Below are positions 1 to 11,819 of a stretch of DNA of 64,000 bases, piece by piece. Each line of letters begins with the position of its first letter. Positions within the stretch are counted from its first letter, which is position 1. The stretch covers positions 1,178,001 through 1,242,000 of the forward strand of contig JAPFBL010000171.1 of the NCBI GenBank assembly GCA_026182355.1. The letters are read 5' to 3'. The notes under the pieces are model-generated. The model was not told the origin of the DNA. It saw only the letters and a list, made by a program, of their open reading frames with translations, and did no database searches. This DNA is from Hermatobates lingyangjiaoensis (lineage: Eukaryota > Arthropoda > Insecta > Hemiptera > Hermatobatidae). The position numbers were made by a program, and so were the translations under genes.

Positions 1-1394
1 CAAACCATCCAAAGACTTGTAAATCGGCTATGACCACGTGACCTTCTATTGTCATAAACATTAAATATAGTTAAGTACCACGAATGGATGTCCACCCAAA
101 TTCTGCTACAAAATCAAAGAGGTAAAGAACAAACCCTGAAACAAAATTACTTCTAAATACATAAAATCATAGTTTAAAGAACCAATAATACAAAAAAAAA
201 TGTTTTTTCAGTCACCACAGATTTGACATAAAAATATTAGCTGGAATATCATAAAAAACAAATAAGCACCAACTGATGTTATTATATTACCAAAAAACAA
301 TTAAGTTTGTAAACCAACCAAGAACTATGTCTTAAATAAGATGTGTTAAAGTGTGCAACATGTTATTGCAACACTTTTCCGAGACAATTATCTTTCACCC
401 TGTAAAGTATGATATTTTATATTAAATATTTAAACTATCTTTAATTTTCTTGGGTTAAACCCTATAACAGCAAGTATATTTGACTGGATTCTGTTTCAAA
501 ATTTATAAGTCAATGTAAATAAAATCGAAAACTGCACTATGTTATCGATAAGGCCAAGGTGAGTTTTCAATTTTTAAAACTATATTCTTTTAGCCATAAT
601 CAGAATTCCTTTCGTAACGTACAACCTTTATGTGGATTTTTCCTCTTCCTCAACATGTTGTTCTTGGCATGATAGACTGTTGCCGCAAGTTCAAATATAA
701 ACTGTGTATACATCTTTTTGAGACATCTTGTATAAAGGAATGGGAGTTTGGAAACTCCAGCCAAGAAAACCTCAATGACCTTTAGAAACCATTAATGTAT
801 TTAAATATACTTCACCAATACCAGTCCCTCACTGTACAACTCATTCTCATCATTGCTCCAGTAATTTAGAATATTCACGGTACGAAGAAAACAAGCTCTA
901 ACTTTAGTAGGTACTTCAACGTTCTTAAAACAATCAAGACTGATTTGAGAACTGTATCTGTTACTTAAAACGAATTCCTGGATCTAGCAAGATGAGACAA
1001 GCTTCGTAATTTGTTACGGCTCACAGCCCAGACCTAAGCCTCTCAAATTTCGTCATCTAAAGCAACATATATACAGATTTCAAGTAATATACAGTGCGCC
1101 AGGATTCACTATAGAATTCAAGCTAAGAAGCATATGAGTTTGTTGTTTTGTAAGAACGTCATGAATAACTTTTGTGCGAATCCTCAACAAATCACAATAT
1201 CTAATTTTAAATATGTGCTCTATTATTAGTTTTTAAAAGTTGCAAAGTCTGTATATAGAAAATTTCATTTAGTTTCTGAAAAGAATTAAGAAAAAAGTAG
1301 GCATTTGTTGTCTTTGTCACTCTCTTTTCACTTATGTTATAAAGTGCATATAAACCGTCAATTCTAAAACAAATTGATAAGGAATCCATATATA
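1..1394. other. AT-rich stretch, no gene seen
   Basis: Only short frames in either direction. A faint resemblance to the R1 interior near 480-560 (TAAGTCAATGTAAATAAAA) may mark an old copy. Confidence 0.5.
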
Positions 1395-1605
1395 TGTGTA
1401 TAAAAACCAATGATCAAACCACAATATGAAATGAAAAAACAAGACTAAGACCTTTGAACCGTCACAAGCGGTCTTGTTACCCAACTGACGAAGACCGCTT
1501 GTTATGGCTGAAAGGTCCTAGTTTTGTTTTCCCATTTCTTACTGTGGTTTGATCATTGATTGTTATTTCACGTGTTTATGTGAAATTTTTATTGTGTATA
1601 AAAAC
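1395..1605. mobile_element. Family D palindromic insertion with 13-bp target duplication
   Basis: The repeat TGTGTATAAAAAC at 1395-1407 and again at 1593-1605 flanks an inverted pair. The left arm begins TGATCAAACCACAAT, and the right arm ends TTGTGGTTTGATCATTG followed by a CACGTG-containing 3' tail. Each arm carries the core CUGACGA / GAAAG, seen most clearly in the right arm near 1485-1530. No coding sequence. The outer ends of both arms are the 3' end of the unit. Confidence 0.8.
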
Positions 1606-2639
1606 ATATATATATAAACGCAAACACATGCAGCCACTGATTCATTTATATATAAGTTTACAAATTGAACTAATCTTATACGACTTGGAAACTTCTCAAA
1701 ACATGAAACTTCACTTGAATTCAGTGACTTTAAACTGTTCCGTCTGACACTCCCCCAACTGACCTATTTTGGCTGATGTTGCAACTGTCACTGTACGCAC
1801 CAATGAACTCAAATGTGACCGACATAGTAAACATTCTTAAGCCAGTATAAACCAGAATGTATAGAAGACCCCAGTAAAGAAGTATCAGTTAAAGTTAGCC
1901 GTTTCATTGAATTGGAAAAAATCTAATCAAAAAACTCTAACTTTTTAAATGAATACAATTCGTGTATAGTTATTTGAAGATGAGTTTCAATAGTTGTAAA
2001 TCATATATTAAGCCACAAGAAGAGATATTAGGTTCTATTCTTGACTTATAGTGAGTTTATTGACTTGTTCATGTATATATTTAGGTATTATAATCCATCT
2101 AGATATATTTAGTTATGTAAAGGTAATACGAGTTCTTAGATTCTCGTAAGTTCTTAGATAGTTGAAGCGGAGAACTTCCCAAAGAACACTTTATTCACAG
2201 ATTACCCTTCAGTGTATGTATCAAATAAAATTCAGACAGAAAAAAACAGCACATTAGCATAAAATGTGGCCCCTATTGGCACGCACAATTCATAGTTAAA
2301 ATTTGGAGTGGACTCCAATCAATTTTACTACATGCAAATGTATTGCCAAGCTCATAAATAATTTAATTGCCTAATTTATTTTAAGTGGCCATCTAGTATA
2401 CATATTGATAACTCTGTAGTTAAAATATTGTCAACCTCTCTGACAACCAATTTGATGACTTTGAATATAAATTTTAATAAACCTATTTCAATTCTGACAA
2501 TTATAACAAATATAAAGTAATTGCTAAGAATAATAAGAGAGGTAACTACACATGGAACTTATCTTTTTTTCATTCCTTGGTGTTACATTTTCTCATCCAA
2601 TAGTCCAAATTCGTGAAATGTTTTCTATGGTATATACTA

Positions 2640-2935
2640 CTTTTCACACTACGATCACAAGGGTCTACCCAACTTGGGTGAGAACCAACAGCCACTACGA
2701 GTCCAACCTCAGTTGGCGGGATGGAGAGAGAACCGCTCAATTGGCCCTCGCTGCCCGTAGTACCGACTTATTTTAAGAGATTCGGATCGAACTCCAAACC
2801 AAGGTTCTACTGAACCTTCTCAGCTACAGGTAAGGTCAGTGGCCTTTTTCTCCCCGTATGGAACCTTTCGATATATATATAAGCCAATGCAGCCTTCAGA
2901 TATAGCTGCATGGCCCCAATTGGGTCATAAATAGT
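2640..2935 (+). repeat. Dispersed repeat R2, copy
   Basis: Shares AGTACCGACTTATTTTAAGA, TCAGCTACAGGTAAGGTCAG and TAAGCCAATGCAGCC with 22610-22790. The short frame at 2552-2776 crosses it and is not a gene. Confidence 0.6.
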
Positions 2936-2999
2936 ATAATTTTATAAGTATGTTAACTATTTGGTACAGCCTTCTTCCAGCTTCTCTGTTTAAGCCAAT

Positions 3000-4535
3000 C
3001 AACCTGCTAACCACAGTCAGTAAATTGCTAGAACTCTATTAATACACAGAGTGATGTACGCTATGAGAAAGCATGGTGAAAGAGAAAGTTTAAATGCTAT
3101 TCTATTTGCTTTTTGGCTTCAAAGACTGTTCACAGTGTCGCTAGAGTGATTAGTATAATTAGGAACAATTTGAAAACAGAAATGAAATATTGATTTCATT
3201 CGACCTCGGGGAATTTCTCCATTCGGCATGATCGAAGGCAATTCTTCATCAAAAAGGTGTTATTCATGTCCAACAAACTTTATGGGCTGGAGTTCGAGCT
3301 TTGTCAGTGATTGTACATCTCATACTGTTACCAACAACTTTAACTTAGCTAATACATATTTAAGTATGTAATATATATATTTAGTATATAGTTATACTTC
3401 GCAAATATATTAATAGAGGTTGCTTCCAAAGTCCTTACAGTGAGTCTGACTACTTGAATATATGTTGTATTCTGTGTTCGAACTTAATATTTGTGACTTT
3501 GATGAAGTAATTAGAAAATAACTGGAAAAACCAAGTTTATTATATTAAATAAACTATATTATAAAATAACTAATATGTTGTCACGAATTGTTAAAACTCA
3601 TAGGAGTTTTGTTACATTTGAACAAAATCAGGTGTTGTTTAGATTCTGAATGGACGGTAAGATATGGCTGTTAAGATTTACCTCTTCAACCCTCAAAGTG
3701 GTTTCACCGTGCCAAGGTGCCAAGCATTGCTGACTATTACGAAAATACTGATATGGCTTTTTAGATAAAAGCAAGGAAGGTGCAACATGGGCTGCGGAGT
3801 AATGTTTCATGACAAACACAGTAATGAGACAACAACCAGGTGTAAAATGAAGCATTAATATAGCCTTACGAGTTTCACAGTCTTGGCAATTAATCAGTGG
3901 TAACTGGAGTTGTATTCCTACAAACAGCCGCAGTATGTTGAACTCTCTAAGGTAAGATATTAGCAACTGTCTACCTCTAGTAGAACAAACAAGACGCATA
4001 TTATATAAGAAAGAACAAGGTTGGACCATCTACTTAGGCAGTGTTAAAGGGCATTGTAGCACACTAGGTAATAAGATAGTGGACTATTCTCTGTATGCAT
4101 CGAACTGATTCCCTTCTAGAAAAATTCGACACTATCTGCAGTAAAACAATTATTAAATGAAATTATTATAGCTTGAATGAGAGTCGACTTTGAACAGCAA
4201 ATGGTGAGTTTACAAAGCTGGTTTTACCAGATGTGTTACCCATAAAAAAAAACGTAACGAGCTCCTTGCAAGTGACTGCACTTATTGAGCGCAGACGACA
4301 GATAAAAAGCTTTGCTGCATAAGACTTTCCATATTCTACTTGGCTTCTGTTTAAGAGCGAGCCATTCATGAGTCAAGAGACTGTGTCCACATCTGGATGT
4401 GATAGACTCCACTCATTCGACAGGTGACATTAGATTCCATACCCCCACCACTATTTCAAATTTAACATTTTCCAATATCAAATTTCTTGCCCTTTATGTC
4501 TAAATGTATTAATTCTATTAATTTAGATGCACCAT
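3000..4535. other. No recognised gene; one 133-codon minus-strand frame
   Basis: The minus-strand frame at 3628-4029 is longer than most noise frames and Cys/Leu-rich, but shows no domain, signal peptide or splice context that I recognise. Possibly an old transposon piece. Confidence 0.4.
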
Positions 4536-4539
4536 TGCT

Positions 4540-4605
4540 GAAAAAAAACGAGATCGAATTTTTTCACGGTCACTATACTTTACTTACAGTAAAGTAAAAA
4601 ATTGA
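4540..4605 (+). repeat. Dispersed element R1, 3'-terminal fragment
   Basis: GAGATCGAATTTTTTCACGG followed by TCACTATACTTTACTTACAG and GTAAAGTAAA, nearly identical to the end of R1 at 20440-20500, including the terminal hairpin. A weak match to the R1 start lies at about 2300-2345, so 2300-4605 could be a rearranged copy; I cannot confirm the interior. Confidence 0.6.
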
Positions 4606-5459
4606 TTGTGTTGTACGATTTACAATAGTACATTATGTACAATATTAGTACAATAGTACATTATGTGCAGGAAATAATCAAAAAATGGCCAAACACGATA
4701 CTTTTACAGGCTTTCAACCAAAAGATGCATGTATGTAATAGTTCTATGGTAGATATTCTACATACTCTATTAATCTGTGAGAAGCATAATTGAAGTCGCT
4801 TGATATAAAACTGCATAAATTACTGTAATATTTCCAGTAAGAAAGGCGCGAGCAAAAACACTGTATATTCTCCTCACTACTCTATTATCTATTCATTACA
4901 TAAGTGTAGAAACAGATACTTCATTTCATACTGGAAAAAGAAAAATATCCCAACCACCGAAAAAGGTCACACTATTATAACTTTTGAAACAAATATCTAT
5001 TATTCATTGTAACATAATTCATGTATTTGAGATTAAGCACATAATAACAAATATAATAAATAGCACATATAACAAATTCTCTTTCTTTAAAAGTAATTCA
5101 TTCTACACACAGTTGTGATTCAAAAGACAAACCCAGAATGTCTCATCTCGAGACATGACTCGTTCGACTAGTCAGACGTCTGGAACTTCAACAGGAAATT
5201 CCAAACCGAATATTTTACAGCATTCATTACAGATGTCGAAAAAAAAAAGAAATGCATTAGTAATCTTTGGTTAAATAAAGGTTTCTCGCAGTTGAACACT
5301 AAACTGGCAAATTCAGAGGCTTCATTCCACTTAAACTCAACTCGAAACAGATGAGTTGGTAGATTCACGGTTGGACTTCTCCCTTAACATTTTGCCTTTT
5401 ATTGTATTAGCTTTTACATAATTTTGTAAATTTCTGATATCTATCTATATATATATATA

Positions 5460-5620
5460 ACTTTAAATTACACAAAGCACGACACAGAAAAGAGAATAAA
5501 AAGAACACTTACAGAATTCAATATTTCGAACTGTTGTTCGTCATCAGGAGAGTAGACTAGAAGAGAGGACGAAGTGAGAGAGATCTCCCCACGTCGAAGA
5601 ACGGAGCGCTTCGACGTTCA
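5460..5620 (-). mobile_element. PLE family A, severely 5'-truncated tail
   Basis: Nearly identical to the 3' terminal roughly 150 bp of the long PLE at 41393-41545, including the hammerhead-like core (5514-5553) and the boundary with an (AT)n tract on the 3' side. It ends abruptly in another (AT)n run near 5620. No coding sequence remains. Confidence 0.8.
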
Positions 5621-5679
5621 TATATATATATATATATATTTATAAATTCAATAATATGTCAACTGTTGGATAGAATAGG

Positions 5680-5781
5680 TGTATAATGTAATCGGGATTC
5701 GGTCAATTTTCCAGGATATAATCCCGGAAAGGGATTTTCCAGGATCCTGGAAAATTGACCGAATCCCAATTACATTATACA
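5680..5781. repeat. Palindrome with ~36-bp arms between (AT)n tracts
   Basis: Left arm 5680-5715 and right arm 5745-5781 are near-perfect reverse complements, with a 29-bp centre that is itself partly repeated. A related single arm with GTAATC/GGGATTCGG-like sequence occurs at about 7776-7815 next to another (AT)n tract. Origin unknown; arms are too short to show a ribozyme core. Confidence 0.7.
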
Positions 5782-5787
5782 TCTATA

Positions 5788-5841
<54 letters not shown>

Positions 5842-5842
5842 A

Positions 5843-6275
5843 AATAAAAAACGAAGGAAACACACAGAAAGACACAGACATAACTCACATCGATATTTCG
5901 ACAATCGTCGTCATCAGGAGGTGCGAAGAGCGAAGAGCGAAGAGTCCCGCAGGAAGACAGGGCGGTACTGAACTCGGAAACCGCAGCCAGTACCCCACCA
6001 CTTACCACCAAGCGGGGGAAGGGAGGGAAGGAAATGAAGAGCCAAATTAAGACGTAAAAGGAACGAGTAAAAATTATAACTATAAAAAATGTAGATAAAT
6101 CAAATTAAAATTAATAAAAATAATAAATAAAAAGTAAAATAAAAAATAATAAATAAATAAATAAAAAATAATAAATAAATAAATAAAAAAATAAAAAATA
6201 ATAAATAAATAAATAAATCATAAATAAATTATCGGTTGAGGTTGAGTCCGGGGGAAGAGCGAGCATCAAGTAAGC
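5843..6275 (-). mobile_element. PLE tail with last codons of GIY-YIG domain
   Basis: Minus strand. The last in-frame codons read ARSSPGLNLNR with stop at 6229-6231, matching the C-terminus of the PLE proteins elsewhere in the window (ARSDPGLNQKR at 41829). A purine-rich 3' UTR (plus-strand view) follows, then a terminal tail with a hammerhead core at 5886-5923. Both flanks are (AT)n microsatellites (5790-5838 and 6296-6352). Confidence 0.8.
5886..5923 (-). ncRNA. Candidate type I hammerhead ribozyme
   Basis: Minus strand order: CACCUC, CUGAUGA, stem II CGAC/GUCG with loop GAUU, GAA using the last G, palindromic stem III AUAU, H17 = C, then GAUGUG. Stem I pairs at five of six positions (CACCUC with GAUGUG). 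The cleavage dinucleotide context AUAUC is consistent with the UH rule. One of the best-formed cores in the window. Activity is not shown. Confidence 0.6.
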
Positions 6276-6292
6276 ATATGTATGCCTATATA

Positions 6293-6355
<63 letters not shown>

Positions 6356-6379
6356 CCAATTAAAAAGAGGATGGCACAA

Positions 6380-6545
6380 AGATAGACACAGGAATAACTC
6401 ACTTCTATATTTTGAACATCGTCGACAAAGTCGAATAGTCGCCGCTCTGCCTTCCTGCGGGACTCTTCTCCTCCTGATGACGACGACACTCGAAATATAG
6501 AAGTGAGTTATTCCTGTGTCTATCAGTTGCTATCATCTTTTTAAT
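6380..6545. repeat. Palindromic pair of PLE-like tails
   Basis: Left arm (6382-6425) and right arm (6480-6530) share the reverse-complementary tail ACTCACTTCTATATTT. The right arm carries CUGAUGA, a CGA/UCG stem and GAA with AUAU, A, then GAAGUGAG: a hammerhead-like core with three of four stem I pairs. Related to the tail at 5843-5923. Confidence 0.65.
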
Positions 6546-6599
6546 TAGTATTTATTTAAAAGTCCACTGGACCGTTTCTTTTAATTACTATATATATAT

Positions 6600-6845
6600 A
6601 TAACAAGATTCCCAATAAACACGTATATAACAATCAATGATCAAACCACAATAAGAAATCGGGGGGAAAAAAGACTAAGATCTCAACCGTAACAAGCGGT
6701 CTTCGTCAGAGTCAAAAACTGACGAAGTTTTTGAACTGAACTTCATCAGTTAGGTTTTTGACTCTGACGATGACCGCTTATTACGGTTGAAAGTACTTAG
6801 TCTCCCCCCCCCCCCCCCCCATTTCTTATTGTGGTTTGATCAAAT
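6600..6845. mobile_element. Family D inverted pair
   Basis: Contains both orientations of the family D tail (sense right arm CUGACGA, AGACCG, GAAAG... and TTGTGGTTTGATCA). The left arm runs outward through TGATCAAACCACAAT and the CACGT-containing end. A C-rich run (about 6795-6819) lies in the right arm. Repeat of the unit described at 1395-1605. Confidence 0.7.
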
Positions 6846-7259
6846 ATATATATATATATCTCAACGTCCAAGGAACAAAAAAGAAATGAGAAAATGACTA
6901 AGATCTTTCATATAAGCTACTATACAAAACGGTTTGACGAACTAAATAAATTAAGTTCATAAAAAAAAAAGCTGCACTGAGCGCTATAAATAACGAAATA
7001 TGAACTTTCATGGAAGCCACAGAGTGTCATTCTTACTTCTATTGAGAAATGAAAGAATCATTGTTAATTACTACCATTAGATGAAGAAAAAGTTTGTCGA
7101 AAAAGTATTTGTATAAAAGATATCATAAGTGACTTAGAAAAAATATTTTCTTATATTAAAAGGGATACTGTTAGAAGTCAGTGTGTGAATATTATAACAA
7201 ACCATTCTGATAGTACAAATAACTCCAATGGGATATAAAGATCAGAGACTATTGCCAGT

Positions 7260-7420
7260 ATAGTTATGCTTCTGTTGTTAAAAGTCTACATCAACAAAGT
7301 AGATATGAAAGTAAAATTTATTAATCTATATGTGAATGTTATATTTTTAAATATTTATAAAGAAGATGAACATGTTTTAAACACTTTTAATGAGTATATA
7401 TTAATTTATACTCATACTAA

Positions 7421-7464
<44 letters not shown>
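7260..7464. repeat. AT-rich stretch and (AT)n microsatellite
   Basis: An (AT)n run at 7423-7464 preceded by AT-rich non-repetitive DNA. The open frames here depend on the repeat and are not genes. Confidence 0.8.
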
Positions 7465-7466
<2 letters not shown>

Positions 7467-7640
7467 AATCAAACACAATATCAAACGAGAAAAAAAAAGA
7501 CTAAGATCTTTCAACTGTAACAAGTGGTCTTCGTCAGAGTCAAAACCCAACTGAGGGTTTTGACTCTGAGGAAGACCCATTTCATATTGTGGTTTGATCA
7601 TTGATTGTTATTTCACGTGTTTATGTGAATGTTGTTATAT
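7465..7640. mobile_element. Family D inverted pair
   Basis: Inverted pair of the family D unit next to an (AT)n tract (7423-7464). The left arm is a reverse-oriented core, and the right arm ends with the CACGTGTTTATGTGAA tail. The right arm has lost part of its stem II. Confidence 0.65.
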
Positions 7641-7738
7641 ATATAATATAATATATATATATATATTCACAAAGGAAAGAGAAAAACAGATAAAAACAGA
7701 TAAAACACACACAAGAAAAGACTCACAACGATATTTTG

Positions 7739-7779
<41 letters not shown>

Positions 7780-7944
7780 TGTGTTATCTAATCGGGATCG
7801 GTCAAATATTCTAGGTTCAAAAATCAATCTCTCATTGCCGACGTTTCGGTTTTATTTTAAAACTTTTTTCATAGGCAGAAGTAAGAATTTTTTTAAACTA
7901 AGAAAATTAATTTTACATTATTTAAAGGAATAAACACCTGAAAT

Positions 7945-8095
7945 AAAAAGTAACGCCCAAACCGAAAAATGATAAGATCATTCAACCAAAACAAGTAGTC
8001 TTGGCCAGTATGAGTTGGACTCTGACGAAGTCAACTTGTTTTGGTAAAAAGATGTTAGTCAGTTTTCTGATTTTTTACTATGGTTTAACATATAT
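7945..8095. mobile_element. Diverged family D-like inverted pair
   Basis: CUGACGA followed by a stem built from AACUUGUUUUGGU and GUAAAAAGA, with a reverse arm on the left. Same architecture as family D but a clearly different sequence, so either an old copy or a sister family. Confidence 0.5.
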
Positions 8096-8099
8096 ATGG

Positions 8100-9020
8100 A
8101 TAAGTATCACAATAAACATATGTAACTCTAGGAAAGGAAATCACCACTAAAAGTTGTAACAGAATAGAAAAAAGGTTTGATTAGCTTTCGAGTTTTCCCT
8201 TGTTTTTAAAGAATTGAAAGTGAAAACATGAGAGGGAAGCGAGAGAGGGTGACACAGAGGAGCGGAGGTGGCGGTGTGAATGAAAGTGTTTTCAGGACCA
8301 TAAACACGCCAATCCATCCAACATTGACATTAAGGACAGGTGACTATTTGTTTTGCAACATCCTTTACCAAACGCATATCCATTTTTAGTAACCCTGAGC
8401 TGATGTCAATCAAGTCGTTAATATTGTTGTTTATGAGGAAAGATTCAATTATGTTATGCTTTATCTTACCTCGGTCGAAAAGATAATTACTTTATCTTGT
8501 TCCCAGTTCACAAAATTTTTAAAATTATTCTTAAGCAGAAATAAAGCATCTGAATGTACTATACTATATTTATTCTGTTTAATACATCTTCCCAGTATTT
8601 TACCAAAATACTTTAGCTTGCTAACTTACCAATAGACTACACACAGTGTCCACTACTAATGCTGTGCAAACTACTATATTTCCATGATTATTGAACCCAG
8701 GACTGAAACCAGCTGATTTAACAAGAATAGAATGTTATTAGTTATGACATGAAGTGAGTACAAGTAATTTTGCAGAGTTCAAATGTTTTCACTTCCTTAT
8801 TTTTCATTATTTAAGTTTTCTGTAACCAGTTCTTTGGTTAATTTATACTCTCAAAGAGCTTTTACCTTTTCTTTTACGAATTCTGGTGGTAATTTCCTTT
8901 ATAGATATAAACCATTTTCAATATGATTACATAAAATGATTGAGTAACCCACTTCCTCTTCGAAAAGAAAAACGCACTTAAAATCCGGCATTAATTACTG
9001 ACAGTCAAGTTATAGTAGTA
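8100..9020. other. Probable old transposon debris, unassigned
   Basis: 8170-8300 is GC-richer (GAGGGAAGCGAGAGAGGGTG). The minus strand gives broken protein-like text (NNNINDLIDISSGLLKMDMR) that suggests a decayed coding element, but I cannot name it. Confidence 0.3.
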
Positions 9021-9023
9021 GCA

Positions 9024-9120
9024 CAGTAATCAAGCAGTAGAAGGCCTCTGGTCTGGAATTGCTATTGTAGTTACAACGTCCACTATAGTGCGCGGATATA
9101 TTCGTTGGTCGTTGGTATGC
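9024..9120 (+). repeat. Dispersed repeat R3, copy
   Basis: Same family as 58520-58625 in opposite orientation; about 100 bp aligned by eye with short gaps. Confidence 0.6.
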
Positions 9121-9676
9121 TATTATTAGAAGTATAATACTGTTTAACTGATGTAATCAAGAGTCACACTTACTGTATTTAATTACTTTGTAAGAGGTTA
9201 GTGACTCAGATTAATGTAGACACCTGTTCATTCATTAGACAGCTGTGTCAAGCTTGTTATGTCAGTAACTGATTATGACACACCAGTAAACTAAGTGTTT
9301 TGTTATCATAACACCACATTCACACATGTCTTGAGTCATCACTGTTTACACTAAATACTCACAAATCTTGCTCTCGAATGAATCAGATTGTATGATTCTT
9401 CCATGTATGATATCTAAATTCTTGCAACATTCCACTCATTGTATCAAATTCTCTCCCACTCTTCTCTCTCTCTCTCTCTCTCTACTCTCTCTCTCTTCTC
9501 TACTCTCTCTCTCTCTCTCTCTCGATCTTTTGTTTATAACTCTCAATTCGTTTTCCATTTTTCTCCCGATAACGATGAATTGATTTAAATATCGACTATA
9601 GTAAGTGATTTTTTCTGTTTGTTTTCTACACTAACATCCAGTTTTTAATAAGCCATTTGAATCGCATTTCGCATTG

Positions 9677-9714
<38 letters not shown>

Positions 9715-9814
9715 TTTTTTTCGTTGGAAATACGATCCAAAACGGACAAATATAGTTCAATATAAACAAAGAAACATAGAGAAATCAGAAGAACAATGAG
9801 AAGAACAATCAGAA

Positions 9815-10038
9815 GTCTCCGTATGAACAATCACAGAGCTTCAGTCAATAGTCGCTCCCATCTTCCCATTGCCATACATGCCAATAGCCACGGTCTCCCT
9901 TTTAATGAGTGCTACAGGTTACAGATTCTGCGACAAATACCCCCTGACAGCAAAGATCTCACACTACGAGCCTCCGAAGAAGCCCATATTTGGCTATTAA
10001 GTGCGCGCAGTGCACCTGGCCTCAATCTAAAGCGATAA
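9815..10038 (+). pseudogene. PLE GIY-YIG endonuclease, C-terminal fragment
   Basis: Reads SLRMNNHRASVNSRSHLPIA, then HANSHGLPFNECYR, LRASEEAHIWLL and SAPGLNLKR with a stop at 10036-10038. It aligns with residues ~530-604 of the long PLE frame at 41829-43643, including the catalytic-region Arg/His (RMNNH) and Glu (ASEEAH). The GIY-YIG tyrosine segment and the whole RT are missing, so it cannot encode an active protein. Immediately upstream is reverse-oriented tail sequence, so the 5' truncation point is at the SLR codons. Confidence 0.85.
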
Positions 10039-10369
10039 TGTCTAAAAGTTCCTTGCCTTTTCACATTATTTATTAAATTATTTCATTTGTTATTATTATT
10101 TGTATTCTTAGTTTTATTTTATTTTATCATAGCTTAGTCAGCACTTTTGTTTATGTATCAATTTCTCTGTATCAATTTCCCTTATTTTTTCAATTTTTTC
10201 TTTTTTATATATTTATTGTTTTCATATTCCATTATTTTATTTTATAAATTATAAATTAATTATAAATTGATTCCTGTCTACCTTATTTTCTGTGAACGGG
10301 CGCGCATGCGGCAACACTGTTGGTCTCCAACCGTCTCTGATCCAGTGCGCTTGGTTTCCCTCTCTTATC

Positions 10370-10403
10370 TCTCCTGAAGACGGTTCAAACCGAAAATTAG
10401 AGA
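10370..10403 (+). ncRNA. Candidate type I hammerhead ribozyme, PLE family B
   Basis: Order: UCUC (10370-10373), CUGAAGA (10374-10380), C, stem GGU/ACC with a short loop, GAA, palindrome AAUU, A (H17, 10399), GAGA (10400-10403). UCUC and GAGA pair perfectly to close stem I. Predicted cleavage lies between 10399 and 10400. Position 10.1 is an unpaired C, a feature shared with most families here. The stem III palindrome of 4 nt suggests that it would fold best as a dimer. Confidence 0.6.
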
Positions 10404-10449
10404 CTGTAAGTGTGTTCTTCTGATTTCTCTATGTTTATATATATATATA

Positions 10450-10790
10450 GTTCAATATAAACAAAGAAACATAGAGAAATCAGAACACACTTACAGTCTC
10501 TAATTTTCGTTTTGAACCGTCTTCAGGAGAGATAAGAGAGGGAAACCAAGCGCACTGGTTCAGAGACGGTTGGAGACCGTCTCTTGGAGACGTTGGAGGG
10601 TCTCCAAACGTCTCTGAACCAGGGCGCTTGGTTTCCCTCTCTTATCCCTCCTGAAGACGGTTCAAACCGAAAATTAGAGACTGTAAGTGTGTTCTTTTGA
10701 TTTCTCTATGTTTCTTTGTTTATATTGAACTATATTTGTCCGTTTTGGATCGTATTTCCAACGAAAAAAAGTATATATATATATATATAT
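10450..10790. repeat. Palindromic pair of PLE family B tails
   Basis: Left arm (from about 10450) is the reverse complement of the right arm (to about 10770), including terminal tail, hammerhead core (10497-10530 minus; 10647-10680 plus) and part of the 3' UTR. It sits directly against the 3' end of the fragment at 9712-10450 and is followed by an (AT)n tract at 10770-10793. No coding sequence. Confidence 0.8.
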
Positions 10791-11055
10791 ATATCACTAT
10801 TATTTTTACCACATAATGGAAATTTAGAGAGAGTAAAATGAAAGAAACAAAAATAGGAATTAATAAATCACGAATGAAATGTAAATTACATTTACAAGCT
10901 ATACTTTCAAAATATTTCTTTCATACAAAATCCTAAAGAATTTTTATAAAAGTGTAATCCAAAATTTTAAATACCTGGGATTCATAGCTAGTTAAAAACT
11001 TTTTCTCTATTGAAAGCTGCCATGCATTAAATATCAATCTCAATTAATTTTAGTA

Positions 11056-11757
11056 CAGTGATACCTCAATTCACGAACATAATTGGTTCCCAGAAAGTGT
11101 GTGTAAGGCGAAAAGTTCGTCTTCCGAACATTTATTTCCTATAAGAAACCTTTAAAATGAGAATAATCCGTTCCCAGGTCCCCATGAAACATAATTTTCT
11201 ACTAAATAAGCCTTAAAACTACACAAAAATATCCCTTATTTTATGTATAATAAATAATCTATTGTATTGTAATTAAAGAAATAAACTGTACTGTATAATA
11301 AAGTCCCTGAGCCAACACTCTTAGCCACACACGCACCCTTAATAGCTTCCTTGTTCTTAAGGATGGTAGCAATGGTAGACTTAGCGTACTGGTACTGAGA
11401 CGCTAAGTCACACAAACGCACACCTCGTTCGTGTTTTTCAATGATCTCCTTCTTCTGCTCGATCGTAATTTTCTTTAATGTCTTCTTAGGCTTAACACTA
11501 GTCTGGTGGAGTCTTTTTTGGTCCCATAATAGCAAAAGTACACTCAATATGGTCCAAAATGTTTATCAAACACAAACACTGGGACGCCGTGAGCGTGCGT
11601 TAGCTTCTCGTGGCCGCCACCGTGGCGCTGTTCGACCGCGTGGTTTGGTTCGTCCGCCGAAAACTAGTTCGTCAGCAGAGGCTACATGCTCGCGAATTTA
11701 ATGTTCTTGAGGCGAACAGTTCGTGAGCTTAAGCGTTCGTCAGCGGAGGTTTTACTG
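11056..11757 (-). mobile_element. Tigger/pogo-like DNA transposon, internally deleted
   Basis: Terminal inverted repeats begin CAGTGATACCTCAATTCACG on the left and CAGTAAAACCTCCGCTGACG (reverse complement) on the right, sharing the CAGT..ACCTC..TGACGAAC pattern. A TA precedes the left end (11054-11055), as expected for TA target sites; the right flank is CA, probably mutated. At about 700 bp it is far shorter than a full Tigger element, and it holds only the N-terminal part of the transposase. Confidence 0.75.
11300..11540 (-). pseudogene. Tigger/pogo transposase N-terminal HTH fragment
   Basis: Minus-strand frame reads KKITIEQKKEIIEKHERG, then LCDLASQYQYAKSTIATILKNKEAIKGA. This is the CENP-B/Psq-type N-terminal helix-turn-helix of pogo/Tigger transposases (compare TIEQKLEII...STI..I.K). 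An ATG context giving M-G-P-K lies out of frame by one base within an A-run near 11513-11518, so the start is frameshifted. The frame then diverges and stops. The central HTH, DDE domain and C-terminus are absent. Confidence 0.8.
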
Positions 11758-11819
11758 CATATTTATTCTCTTATGAAAAAGTTTAAAATAAAAAATGAAA
11801 TGCTTTTTGAAAATGAAAA

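Larger units (their letters stand above)
9712..10450 (+). mobile_element. PLE family B fragment with GIY-YIG coding end and inverted 3' tail on its left
   Basis: The right part (about 9815-10450) is sense-oriented: GIY-YIG C-terminal coding sequence, 3' UTR, hammerhead core at 10370-10403 and terminal tail. The left part (9712-9794) is the same terminal tail in reverse orientation, joined directly to the coding fragment. Thus both outer ends are family B 3' ends. An (AT)n tract (9679-9710) lies at the left edge. Confidence 0.8.

Noticed and set aside
1395..1605. Palindromes as rho-independent terminators or integron-type sites
   Set aside because: The genome is eukaryotic, the units recur with target duplications and shared 3' tails, and they fit retroelement pairs.
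5679..6359. Open frames encoding long Tyr-Ile runs, also at 7266-7933, 21172 and 38402
   Set aside because: Translations of (AT)n microsatellites.
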